From: Streptomyces bauhiniae | GTDB lineage: Bacteria; Actinomycetota; Actinomycetes; Streptomycetales; Streptomycetaceae | DNA: 64,000 bases | NCBI RefSeq assembly: GCF_004784475.1 | Contig: NZ_SRRT01000005.1 | Span: forward strand, 1 to 64,000 | Direction of reading: 5' to 3' | Shown here: positions 26,205 to 34,925 of the stretch, one piece after another | Position numbering within the stretch: position 1 is the first letter of the stretch | How the letters are laid out: every line of letters starts with the position of its first letter | Translations under genes and position numbers: made by a program | Notes under the pieces: generated by a model | Databases searched by the model: none | Told to the model about the DNA's origin: nothing | What the model saw: only the letters and a program-made list of their open reading frames with translations

Positions 26205-28399
26205 GACATCGACCTCTCCGCCTGTACACCGCGCTGCTGGGCGCGCTGCTGCTGATGCTGGGGCTCACCTCGACGGCCGCGTACGGACGGGACGGCGACC
26301 GCGCTGCGGCGGCCCAGACGCTGACGTGGACGGCGAGTTCCCGTACCGACCAGTACGCGAGCTTCCCGACGACGGCGGTGGCCGGCGCGGCGACCCTCGT
26401 CTTCGAGAACAGCACCGCGACCGGCAACGACATCGGCATGCCGCACACGCTGACCTTCGACGTGTCGGACCCCGAGTACAACCACGACGTGCCGGTGAAC
26501 ATCCTGGCCAACCCCGGTGACGACAGCGGCGGCAAGCACACCGTCGACGTGACGCTGACGCCCGGCCGGTACCGCTACTTCTGCACCATTCCGGGTCACA
26601 GCCAGATGCAGGGCATCCTCACGGTGACCGAGCCCGGCGGCGAGGACACCACGGCGCCGGCCGCCTCGGCGAGGGTCGAGGGGCAGCAGAACGCCGACGG
26701 CGCCTATGTCGGCTCGGCCAAGGTCACGGTGTCCGCGTCGGACGACGCGTCCGGGGTGAAGTCGATCGAGTACGCGGTCGGCGCGGACGGCCCGTGGCAG
26801 GCGTACACCGCGCCGGTGGTCGTCGACCAGGTCGGCTCGCACACCCTGCGCTACCGCGCCACCGACCAGGCGGGCAACGTGGCCGCCGAGAAGTCCGTGA
26901 CCTTCAGCGTGGTCGCCCCGCCCACCGACGACACGACCGCGCCGGAGACGTCAGCGACGGTGAGCGGCGAGAAGGACGCCGACGGGAACTACCTCACGAT
27001 GGCGACGGTCACCGTGACCGCCTCGGACACCGGCTCGGGCGTCAACACCATTGAGTACGCGCTCGGTTCGGACGGCTCCTGGCAGCCGTACACCGCGCCG
27101 GTGATGGTGCACGCGGTCGGCTCGCACACCGTGCGCTACCGGGCGACCGACAAGGCGGGGAACGCGGCGGCCGAGAAGTCCGTGGCCTTCAAGGTCGTAG
27201 CTCCGCCGGCCGAGGACACGACCGCGCCGGAGACCTCGGCGACCCTGAGCGGCACCCGGAACTCGAACGGGGCGTACGTCACCAGTGCCAAGGTCACCGT
27301 CAACGCCTCGGACTCCGACTCCGGCGTGGCCGGGGTCGAGTACTCCCTTGACGGGGGACCGTACCTGGCGTACTCGGCGCCCGTGGTCGTGGACCGGCTC
27401 GGGTTCCACACGGTGGCGTACCGGGCGACGGACAAGGCGGGGAACACCTCCGCCGCCAAGAGCGTCACCTTCACCGTCGCGCAGGGCGGGGGCGTCCCGG
27501 CGCCGAACTGCCCCGAGTACGACGAGCGGCTGACGGTCATCGTCGGCACGGTGGACACCGGCGTGCCGAACCGGCTGACGCGCAGCCGGTGCACGATCAA
27601 CGAGCTGATCGAGGACGAGAAGGGCTGGTCGTCGCAGGCGCTGTTCCTCAAGCACGTAGACGGCGTGCTCGACGGGCTCCTCACGGACGGTGTGATCGAC
27701 CAGCGCGAGTTCAAGAAGATCACCAAGGCCGCCAAGCAGTCGAAGATCGGCAAGCCCGGCCAGACGGAGGGCTACCGTGACCTGTTCGACGGCACGCAGG
27801 CGTCCCTGGCCAAGTGGGAGCAGGTCGGCGGCGGGCAGTTCAGCCTGACCGGCGACGGCGCGATCACCAGCAGTACGACCGTGCAGGGCATGGGCATGCT
27901 GTGGTTCCCGGAGCGCAAATACGGCGACTTCTCGCTCAAGCTCCGCTTCCGTGACGACGCTCCGGGTACGGGCAACGCCAACGGCGGGGTGTTCATCCGG
28001 TTCCCCGACGTCCACAACCATCCGGAGGAGTCCCGGCCCGAGTGGGTCGCCATCAACTACGGGCACGAGATCCAGATCCTCGACAGCCCGACCGGCGACA
28101 TGTACAAGACGGGCTCGGTCTACGGGTTCGACCGGGTCGGCCTGGGCGGTGCGGGGGTCACTCCGAAGGGCACCTGGAACGACTACGAGATCCGCGCGGA
28201 GGGCCAGCACTTCACGATCCTGCGCAACGGTGTCGTCATCAACGAGTTCGACAACGTCGGCGGCCAGGTCTTCACCCCGCCCCGCGCGGGTGACCCCGGC
28301 ACCGACGGCCGGCGCTACGCGACCGGGTACATCGGGCTCCAGGTGCACAGCACGTCGGACGTGATCTCGTACCGCGACATCCGGATCAAGGAGTTGTAG
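26201..28399 (+). CDS. secreted cupredoxin, OmpL47-like repeats and DUF1080 fusion
   Basis: A 732-residue exported protein; GTG 26201 overlaps the previous stop. After a signal peptide (to about residue 39) a cupredoxin domain has ligands His82, Cys128, His133 and Met136 in YFCTIPGHSQM, a full type-1 copper site. Three 95-residue OmpL47-like beta repeats follow (residues 149-430). A linker carries NRLTRSRCTINELIEDEKGW. The C-terminal DUF1080 domain (about 525-732) has YRDLFDGTQASLAKWEQVG, GMGMLWFPERKYGDFSLKL and ISYRDIRIKEL. The copper domain could carry electrons between the PQQ dehydrogenase and the laccase; this is inference. The upstream in-frame extension is rejected because it lies inside the preceding gene. 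Confidence 0.87.
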   Translation: MRHRPLRLYTALLGALLLMLGLTSTAAYGRDGDRAAAAQTLTWTASSRTDQYASFPTTAVAGAATLVFENSTATGNDIGMPHTLTFDVSDPEYNHDVPVNILANPGDDSGGKHTVDVTLTPGRYRYFCTIPGHSQMQGILTVTEPGGEDTTAPAASARVEGQQNADGAYVGSAKVTVSASDDASGVKSIEYAVGADGPWQAYTAPVVVDQVGSHTLRYRATDQAGNVAAEKSVTFSVVAPPTDDTTAPETSATVSGEKDADGNYLTMATVTVTASDTGSGVNTIEYALGSDGSWQPYTAPVMVHAVGSHTVRYRATDKAGNAAAEKSVAFKVVAPPAEDTTAPETSATLSGTRNSNGAYVTSAKVTVNASDSDSGVAGVEYSLDGGPYLAYSAPVVVDRLGFHTVAYRATDKAGNTSAAKSVTFTVAQGGGVPAPNCPEYDERLTVIVGTVDTGVPNRLTRSRCTINELIEDEKGWSSQALFLKHVDGVLDGLLTDGVIDQREFKKITKAAKQSKIGKPGQTEGYRDLFDGTQASLAKWEQVGGGQFSLTGDGAITSSTTVQGMGMLWFPERKYGDFSLKLRFRDDAPGTGNANGGVFIRFPDVHNHPEESRPEWVAINYGHEIQILDSPTGDMYKTGSVYGFDRVGLGGAGVTPKGTWNDYEIRAEGQHFTILRNGVVINEFDNVGGQVFTPPRAGDPGTDGRRYATGYIGLQVHSTSDVISYRDIRIKEL
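26645..27487 (+). repeat. three tandem 285-base coding repeats
   Basis: Units begin at 26645, 26930 and 27215, each opening with a D-T-T-A-P coding motif and containing SGV...EY, YTAPV or YSAPV and RATDxAGN. They encode OmpL47-like beta-sandwich modules inside the cupredoxin fusion and act as a spacer between its copper and DUF1080 domains. Confidence 0.85.
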
Positions 28400-28413
28400 G
28401 CGACGGGACCGTG

Positions 28414-28443
28414 GGGCCCTCACCGCTTCGGCGGTGGGGGCCC
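28414..28443 (+). terminator. hairpin terminator
   Basis: A 13-base stem (28414-28426 with 28431-28443, one G-T pair) with a TTCG loop lies 14 bases after the DUF1080 fusion gene. Confidence 0.85.
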
Positions 28444-28660
28444 TGCTCGTGCTTCTCTGAACATCCGGCAACTCCCCTGCTACGTACAGGCATTGAGAGT
28501 CATGGCCTGGTCAAGCCGTTCCCGCGCGTTGGCCACATGTTCACCACCCTCCCCTGACGCGGCCCGCCATGAGGGGCGGAGAGTGGTCGGCGGCCCGGCT
28601 TCCCGGCCGGGTGGACCGACACTCCGCCGGAGCGCCCATCGCGCTCAAGAAGGGACGACC

Positions 28661-30088
28661 ATGGCCGAGTTGACCCGCCGTAGAGTCCTGGGGTCGGCCG
28701 CGGGCGCGCTGGGTGGCGCCGCGGCATTGTCCCTGCTGCCGCCGAGCGTCCAGAAAGCCGTCGCCGCCGGGCCGCCCAAGGGCGGTTCGCTGCGTGACAT
28801 CGAGCATGTGGTCCTGCTGATGCAGGAGAACCGGTCGTTCGACCACTACTTCGGCACCCTCTCCGGGGTCCGGGGCTTCGCCGACCCGCACGCCCTCACG
28901 CTGGACAACGGGCGCAGCGTGTTCTACCAGCCAGACACGGTGAACCCCAAGGGCTATCTGCTGCCCTTCCACCTCGACACCCACTCGTCCAGCGCCCAGG
29001 CCATCCCGTCCACCAGCCATGCCTGGTCGGTGCAGCACCAGGCGTGGAACAACGGCAGGATGGACCAGTGGCTGCCCGCCCACCGCGCGGCCGACGGCGT
29101 CAACGGCCCCTATGTGATGGGGTATTACACGCGCGAGGACATCCCGTTCCAGTTCGCGCTCGCCGAGACGTTCACGATCTGCGACAACTACTTCTGCTCG
29201 GTGTTCGGGCCGACGTGGCCCAACCGGCTGATGTGGATGACCGGTTCCATCGACCCCGGCGGTACGAAGGGCGGCCCGGTCATCAAGAACTCGGCGCCCA
29301 AGCCGTACCAGTGGACCACCTACGCCGAGCGGCTGCAGGCGGCCGGGGTGAGCTGGAAGGTGTACCAGCAGGACGACGACTACGGCTGCAACATGCTGGA
29401 GCAGTTCGCCGCGTTCAAGAACGCCGCCCCCGGCTCCGAGCTGTACGAGCGCGGGGTACGCCCGCAGCCCGAGGGCACCTTCGAGGACGACGCCCGCAAC
29501 GACCGGCTCCCGGCGGTGTCCTGGATCATGCCGACCAGCTTCCAGTCGGAGCACCCGAACTATCTCCCGGCGGCCGGCGCGGACTTCGTGGCCTCGAAGA
29601 TCGAGGCGATCGCGGCCAACCCGAAGGTGTGGCGCAAGACCGCGTTCATCCTCAACTACGACGAGAACGACGGCCTGTTCGACCACGTCCCGCCGCCGGT
29701 GCCGCCCGCGGGGACGCCGGACGAGTTCATCCAGGGGTTGCCCATCGGCGGTGGATTCCGCGTGCCGGCGATCGTGGTCTCGCCCTGGACCGTGGGCGGT
29801 TGGGTCGCCACGGAAGCGTTCGACCACACCTCGGCGCTGCAATTCCTCGAGCACTTCACCGGGGTCGAGGAGCCCAACATCAGCGACTGGCGCCGCTCCA
29901 CCTTCGGCGACCTCACCAGCGCCTTCCGCTTCCGCTCCGCCCGCCCGCGCCCGCCGCGCCTCCCGGACGACACGGCGGAGCAGCTCGAGAAGGCGAAGCA
30001 GGAGGTGGCCACCCTCCCCAAGCCGACACTACCGGGCGCGGACCAGACCTTCCCCCACCAGGAACACGGCCGCCGCCCACACGTCTGA
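28661..30088 (+). CDS. phospholipase C-like phosphoesterase, Tat-exported
   Basis: A 475-residue protein of the bacterial non-haemolytic phospholipase C/acid phosphatase AcpA family. ATG 28661 follows AAGGGA. The Tat signal is TRRRVLGSAAG. The family hallmark is HVVLLMQENRSFDHYFGTL, with the metal-site Glu/Asn, then GPTWPNRLMWMTGS, VSWIMPTSFQSEHPNY and FILNYDENDGLFDHVPPP. It likely cleaves phospholipids or other phosphodiesters outside the cell, often under phosphate limitation. It is shorter than PlcH-type enzymes, lacking their extra C-terminal domains. The larger upstream extension lacks a signal sequence. Confidence 0.88.
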   Translation: MAELTRRRVLGSAAGALGGAAALSLLPPSVQKAVAAGPPKGGSLRDIEHVVLLMQENRSFDHYFGTLSGVRGFADPHALTLDNGRSVFYQPDTVNPKGYLLPFHLDTHSSSAQAIPSTSHAWSVQHQAWNNGRMDQWLPAHRAADGVNGPYVMGYYTREDIPFQFALAETFTICDNYFCSVFGPTWPNRLMWMTGSIDPGGTKGGPVIKNSAPKPYQWTTYAERLQAAGVSWKVYQQDDDYGCNMLEQFAAFKNAAPGSELYERGVRPQPEGTFEDDARNDRLPAVSWIMPTSFQSEHPNYLPAAGADFVASKIEAIAANPKVWRKTAFILNYDENDGLFDHVPPPVPPAGTPDEFIQGLPIGGGFRVPAIVVSPWTVGGWVATEAFDHTSALQFLEHFTGVEEPNISDWRRSTFGDLTSAFRFRSARPRPPRLPDDTAEQLEKAKQEVATLPKPTLPGADQTFPHQEHGRRPHV

Positions 30089-30098
30089 GCCAACCGGA

Positions 30099-30120
30099 CC
30101 GGTGCCGTTCTTGGCACCGG
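30099..30120. terminator. short bidirectional hairpin
   Basis: An 8-base stem (30099-30106 with 30113-30120) and a 6-base loop lie between the convergent phosphoesterase gene and the minus-strand gene ending at 30126. Confidence 0.65.
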
Positions 30121-30125
30121 CCTCC

Positions 30126-30854
30126 TCAGTACACCGGGTCGCCGGGCCCCACGCGGTGCGTCTCCAACTCGCCGTCGGCGAGCAACTCCTCGATCAGCGC
30201 CTCGCTGCCGCCCACATAGGTGCTGACCAGGTCCACGTCCCCACCCACACACCAGGCACGGTCCTGCGGCCACCACAGGTCGGGCAACTCGGCGAACTCG
30301 TCCCACACCACCGGCGAAACGGCGTCCGAGAGGGTCCCGGCAAGCAGCACCTCGTCCCGGTACGGAGTCTCGAAGGTGGGGAAGCGGGAGAAGTCCCACC
30401 GCCCATACCCCTCCCACAGACCGAACCAGCACTGGTCGGCGGTGCGAGTGTGCCGGGCGAGTACGGGAATCAGCGCCTCGGCGACAGCGGGCGGCGTCGG
30501 CCCCTCCGCCGGATGCTCGTCCCAGACCCCGGGCAACCCATACTCGGACGCGTTCTGATAGTCCCGCTCCATCCCGGCCACCTCGTGCCAGCCGGCGTTC
30601 GGCCCCACCGCCCGCCCATGAGCCTCAGCCACGTCTCGCCACCGCACCGCCCGCTCCCCCAGCGACGCCGGATGCAGAACCCGTACGTAGGCATCTAATC
30701 CGGGAACGGAGATACCGGCCACGGTGCACGAGTGGTCACGGCCCGGGAAACGCACGGCGAGCCAGCGGGCAGGCGCCAGGTCGGCGGACTGCACACGCAG
30801 GCGTCCGTACAGCTCAGGGGCGGGATTCTGGCGCACCGAGGGATAGTCGTCCAT
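30126..30854 (-). CDS. conserved actinobacterial protein of unknown function
   Basis: A 242-residue soluble protein without a signal peptide or membrane segment. ATG 30854 begins MDDYPSVRQNPAPELYGRLR. It is rich in Trp and acidic residues, with QCWFGLWEGYGRWDFSRFP and DLWWPQDRAWCVGGDVDL. The latter block recurs, as I recall, in unnamed Streptomyces proteins. No catalytic motif is recognised. It lies 56 bases after the kinase-like gene and may share its transcript. Confidence 0.7.
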   Translation of the reverse strand: MDDYPSVRQNPAPELYGRLRVQSADLAPARWLAVRFPGRDHSCTVAGISVPGLDAYVRVLHPASLGERAVRWRDVAEAHGRAVGPNAGWHEVAGMERDYQNASEYGLPGVWDEHPAEGPTPPAVAEALIPVLARHTRTADQCWFGLWEGYGRWDFSRFPTFETPYRDEVLLAGTLSDAVSPVVWDEFAELPDLWWPQDRAWCVGGDVDLVSTYVGGSEALIEELLADGELETHRVGPGDPVY

Positions 30855-30910
30855 GGTCGGCAGTCTGCCCCACGGGAGGGCACACCTCTCGACCACGCCC
30901 GGCGCCCGCG

Positions 30911-31828
30911 TCAGGACCGCACCGACTCCGTGAGCCGCCGTAGGGACGCCCGGCCCGGTGGTCCCCAGGTCGGTTTGCCGCCGGGGAGGCCATTGTCGCC
31001 CGCGTGGCCGATGCGGAGGCCGGCCAGGGCGCGGAGGATGGCCCAGCCGCGGGCGCGGCGGAGGGTGGCGGGGTCGGGGGTGGGGTGGTAGGCGGTGTGG
31101 AAGCGGTCGAGGGCGCCGTCGGGGAGGAGAATCCAGGCGGCGGCGAGGTCGAAGGCGGGGTCGCCGGCGAAGAGGTCGCCGAAGTCGATGACGCCGGAGA
31201 AGGTGCCGTCGGTGGTGAGGATGTTGGCGGGGTGCAGGTCGCCGTGGAGCCAGAGGCGGGGGCCGGTCCAGGCGGGGGCGGCGGCCGCGTCGTCCCACAC
31301 CGCGCGGACGGTGTCGGGGTGCTGGACGAGGCCCAGGTCGGCGGCCCAGTCGAGCGAGGCGGTGAGGGATTCGGCGAAGTCGGCCAGCCGGCCCCCTCGG
31401 TCCCGGCCCACCGGTGCCTGCTCGGGGGCGGGGCGGTGAAAGGCGGTCAGGAAGGCGGCGAGGGCGTCGGCGGCTTCGTCGGGGCGGGTCGCGGGGGCGC
31501 GGTCGGCGGGCTCGCCCGGTACCCAGGTGGTGACGAGCCAGGGTCTCGGGAAGCGGGCGGAGGGCTCCCCGAGGCGCTGCGGGACGGGGATGGGGAGGGG
31601 CAGGCCCTCGGCGAGGAGCGGCAGCCAGGCGTGCTCCTTGCGCAGCAGCGCGTCCGCCGACTCGGTGGCCCAGGGCAGGCGGACGGCGAGGTCGTCGCCC
31701 AGCCGCCAGACCTGGTTGTCCCAGCCGAGCGCGCCGAGCTTCAGGGGGCGTTCCGCCAGGTCGGGGTGCTGCTCGCGCAGCAGATCCCGGATCAGGTCCG
31801 CCGTGATGTCCGTCCCGGTGACTGTCAT
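30911..31828 (-). CDS. aminoglycoside phosphotransferase-like kinase
   Basis: A 305-residue protein of the APH/choline kinase family. The catalytic loop is WLHGDLHPANIL (Asp and Asn conserved), followed by the metal loop GVIDFGDLFAGDPAFDLA. The N-terminal lobe has LGALGWDNQVWRLGDDLAVRLPW. It would phosphorylate a small molecule with ATP or GTP. Such proteins in soil actinomycetes are diverse, and resistance to an aminoglycoside or macrolide is possible but not shown. Confidence 0.85.
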   Translation of the reverse strand: MTVTGTDITADLIRDLLREQHPDLAERPLKLGALGWDNQVWRLGDDLAVRLPWATESADALLRKEHAWLPLLAEGLPLPIPVPQRLGEPSARFPRPWLVTTWVPGEPADRAPATRPDEAADALAAFLTAFHRPAPEQAPVGRDRGGRLADFAESLTASLDWAADLGLVQHPDTVRAVWDDAAAAPAWTGPRLWLHGDLHPANILTTDGTFSGVIDFGDLFAGDPAFDLAAAWILLPDGALDRFHTAYHPTPDPATLRRARGWAILRALAGLRIGHAGDNGLPGGKPTWGPPGRASLRRLTESVRS

Positions 31829-31905
31829 GGGGAGCCACGCTAGCGCTTAGCCCGGATGCCGGTCCGGGATGCGCGTCCCGGCGGTGGCGCCCCAGGATTC
31901 TGATC

Positions 31906-32697
31906 ATGCGGAACTCCACTGACACCCCGTCCTGTCCCCGGTACTCGCGGCACGGTGGTGCCCGGCATGCCATATCCGCGGCGGCCCTCTGCGGTGTCCT
32001 GCTGGCGGTGACCACGGCCTGCGGGGACCCAGGCGGCAAGGCCCGCTCCGGCGGCGCGGCGGGCAACGGCAACCCCGCCGTCTCCGGCTCCTCCCGCCCG
32101 GCGACCGCCAGTGGCGTCCCCGGTGTCGGTGAGCGGATGGGCAAACAGATCCCGGACGACACCCGGCAACTGGTGGTCGTCTACGGCGACGACCGGGACT
32201 CCGCCGAGGGCACGGCCGTGCTGTACGAGAAGCAGGGCGCCCAGTGGAAGCAGTCCGCGAGCTGGCCCTCGCACAACGGCCGCCGGGGCTGGACGACGGA
32301 CCATCAGCTCGACGACGAGCGCTCCCCCGTGGGCGTCTTCTCCCTCACCGACGCCGGCGGCACCCTGCGCAGCCCCGGCACCAAGCTGCCGTACTGGTAC
32401 GACGACCACGCCTACGCGGCCTCGGTGGTGGACCCGGACGACGAGGCGCACGCGCACGACTTCGACTACGTCATCGCCATCAACTACAACCGGCTCAAGG
32501 GCACCCCGCCCTACGACTGGAGCCGGCCCGAGGGCGTGGAGAAGGGTGGCGGCATCTGGCTGCACCTGGACCACGGTGACGGCACGTCGGCCTGTGTGAC
32601 CGTCCCGGAGGCCGGCATCAAGACCCTCCTCGGCACCCTCGACCCCGCCGACCACCCGATGGTGGTGATGGGCGACCGCGACCGCCTCAAGGGCTGA
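31906..32697 (+). CDS. L,D-transpeptidase-like lipoprotein
   Basis: A 263-residue protein with a lipobox at VTTAC (Cys39) after a hydrophobic segment, then a Gly/Ser/Ala-rich linker. The domain has QLVVVYGDDRDSAEGTAVLY and DERSPVGVFSLTDAGGTL. Its WLHLDHGDGTSACVTVPE matches the YkuD catalytic pattern of His, Ser/Thr and Cys (Cys230). It may cross-link or trim peptidoglycan at the outer face of the membrane. The active-site spacing differs from classical YkuD, so it may be a divergent member. Confidence 0.75.
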   Translation: MRNSTDTPSCPRYSRHGGARHAISAAALCGVLLAVTTACGDPGGKARSGGAAGNGNPAVSGSSRPATASGVPGVGERMGKQIPDDTRQLVVVYGDDRDSAEGTAVLYEKQGAQWKQSASWPSHNGRRGWTTDHQLDDERSPVGVFSLTDAGGTLRSPGTKLPYWYDDHAYAASVVDPDDEAHAHDFDYVIAINYNRLKGTPPYDWSRPEGVEKGGGIWLHLDHGDGTSACVTVPEAGIKTLLGTLDPADHPMVVMGDRDRLKG

Positions 32698-32920
32698 GCG
32701 GAACCCATCCGTCACACCCGTATCGGCCGTGGCGATTCGGCCAGGGCCGCGCGGACCCCCGGCACGGTGAGCCCTACGACGCGTTTCCGGTGCTCCCGGA
32801 ATGACGCCGCTCGATGCGGACTCCGCTGCGGCCGAAACACGTGTGTTCGATATAGCTCTCCCTCTCGTTGACCCCGGTGCCGCACCTTCACCGGCTTCCG
32901 CAACCTGAGGAGACGCGCAG

Positions 32921-34792
32921 TTGAGCACCTCCACCCGTACCGTCCCACCGCCCGCACCGGCGGAGATCACCTACTCCGGGCATTACTCCGTCAACCCGCT
33001 GGGCGAGGCGAGCTTCCGTAGCCTGTGCGCCCAACTCCCGTGTGTGCTGGGCCGGATCACGGCCATGGCGTGGGCGATCGACCGCCGGGCCGTCCTGCTG
33101 CTGCTCGCCTGCCAGGTGGCGACCGGGGTGTCGGCCGCCGTCCTGCTCACCGCCACGGCGCGGGCCATGACCCCGCTGCTCGGCGCGGGCGCGATGGCGG
33201 ACCGGCTGCGCGCGGCCCTCCCCGCGCTGGTCGTCGTGGCCTGCGCGAGTGCCGTCGCCCGGACCGCGCCGGCCGTCGCCCGCTATGCCGAGCGCCGGAT
33301 CACTCCCCGGCTGATGACGGCCACGGACACCACCCTGGTCGAGGCCGTCTGCCGGGTGGAGGCGGCCGCCTGCGCGGTGGACGGCTTCTCGGACCGGCAG
33401 GAAGCCGCCGAGATGGGCGTGACGCGTACGCAGGTCATGGTGATGGACGCCCAGCGGTTCACGTCGGCCCTGATCAGGATGGTCACCGCGGGCGCGGTCG
33501 TCACCGTGCTGAACCCGCTGGTGCTGCCGCTGCTCCTGCTGGCCGTCGCCCCGGCCGCCGTCGGCGCGGTCCTCACCGCACGGGTGGACTACGGCATCCA
33601 CTACGCGAACATCGCGGACCGCAACGTCCGGGGCATGACCCGCTGGTGGGCGACGACCCCGAAGTACGGCGACGAGGTCCGCGCCAACGGCATGACCGAC
33701 TACCTCCTGTACTGGTACCGGGCCCTGTCCGAGCGGGTCGACCGGCGCACCCTGGCCGCCGCCCCGAGGACGCTGCGGATCGCGCTGTCCTCCTCCTTCG
33801 CCGGGGGTGTGTTCCTCACCGCGACCTGGGGGATGCTCGCCTGGCTGGCCGTCACCGGCCGGGTGGCGCCGGCGGTCGCCGCCACCGCCGTGGTCGCGGT
33901 GCAGACGACGCTCTCCGCGTTGTCCCAACTGGTCATGGAGGGCGCGGCCGTCTTCCACACCAGCCTCTACCTCGGTGACATGCAGGCGTTCTTCGACCAC
34001 GCCGCCGAGCGGGCGCCGAGGCGCGGAGGGGCGGTCGTCGAGGAGCCGGTGGAAGAGATCCGGCTGGAGGAGGTCAGCTACCGGTATCCGGGCAAGGACC
34101 GGGCCGCCGTGGACGGGGTGTCCCTGGCGCTGCGGCGCGGCGAGATCCTGGCGGTCGTGGGGGTGAACGGCTCCGGCAAGAGCACCCTGACCCGGCTGAT
34201 CACCGGCATCTACCTGGCGGACAAGGGCCGGGTGGTGTGGAACGGCACCGATCTCGCGGGCGCCGATCCGGCGACCGTCTGGGACAACACCGGTCTGGTG
34301 CCGCAGATCTTCGCGCAGTGGCCCCTCCGGGTCCGGGAGAACGTCACCCTCGGCCAGCCCCGCAGCCATGACGACGGCCCGGTGTGGGACGCGGTGGAGG
34401 CCGTCGGCATGCGGGATGCGGTGGAGGAGCTGCCCGCCGGACTGGACACGCTGCTCGCCCGCGAGATCTTCGGCGGCACCGAGCTGTCCGGGGGCCAGTG
34501 GCAGCGGCTCGCGTGTTCCCGCGCGCTGTACCGCCGTCCACCGCTGCTGATCCTGGACGAGCCCACCTCCCAGATGGACCCGCACGGCGAGCACGCCATC
34601 TTCGAGCACATCAAGGCGATCTCCGCCGACCGGATCACCATCGTCATCACCCACCGCCTGGAGAACACCCGGATCGCGGACCGGATCGTCGTGATGGACC
34701 AGGGCCGGATCACCGAGCAGGGCACGTACGACGATCTCGTGCACGCGGGCGGCACCTTCGCCGGCCTCCTGCGGCTGTCCCAGGACCGCTGA
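32921..34792 (+). CDS. ABC exporter, fused membrane and ATPase domains
   Basis: A 623-residue half-transporter. TTG 32921 follows GAGGAG at 32906-32911. Six helices span about residues 50-330, and the ATPase spans about 370-610 with Walker A VVGVNGSGKSTLTRL, signature ELSGGQWQRLACSRAL, Walker B LLILDEPTSQMD and switch His in ITHRLENT. It probably acts as a homodimer exporting a peptide or lipid. It lies 3.3 kb upstream of the Dap-type NRPS cluster on the same strand and could export that product, but four unrelated genes intervene. The 223-base leader contains an ACACGTGT palindrome near 32839; its meaning is unknown. Confidence 0.88.
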   Translation: MSTSTRTVPPPAPAEITYSGHYSVNPLGEASFRSLCAQLPCVLGRITAMAWAIDRRAVLLLLACQVATGVSAAVLLTATARAMTPLLGAGAMADRLRAALPALVVVACASAVARTAPAVARYAERRITPRLMTATDTTLVEAVCRVEAAACAVDGFSDRQEAAEMGVTRTQVMVMDAQRFTSALIRMVTAGAVVTVLNPLVLPLLLLAVAPAAVGAVLTARVDYGIHYANIADRNVRGMTRWWATTPKYGDEVRANGMTDYLLYWYRALSERVDRRTLAAAPRTLRIALSSSFAGGVFLTATWGMLAWLAVTGRVAPAVAATAVVAVQTTLSALSQLVMEGAAVFHTSLYLGDMQAFFDHAAERAPRRGGAVVEEPVEEIRLEEVSYRYPGKDRAAVDGVSLALRRGEILAVVGVNGSGKSTLTRLITGIYLADKGRVVWNGTDLAGADPATVWDNTGLVPQIFAQWPLRVRENVTLGQPRSHDDGPVWDAVEAVGMRDAVEELPAGLDTLLAREIFGGTELSGGQWQRLACSRALYRRPPLLILDEPTSQMDPHGEHAIFEHIKAISADRITIVITHRLENTRIADRIVVMDQGRITEQGTYDDLVHAGGTFAGLLRLSQDR

Positions 34793-34925
34793 GCGCTTCG
34801 GCGCGGGTCCCCGGCCGAAAAGGGGGAACGCGTCAGGCGGAACGGATCGGGCCCGCCGCGCCGGAGCGGCCGGCGGGCCCGGCAGGGCACAGCGTGCGGT
34901 GTGAGCCGTACGGCGAGGAGGCGGC

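Noticed and set aside
30911..31828. Self-resistance gene for the nearby biosynthetic cluster
   Set aside because: It is on the opposite strand, about 6 kb away, and the kinase family has many unrelated roles.
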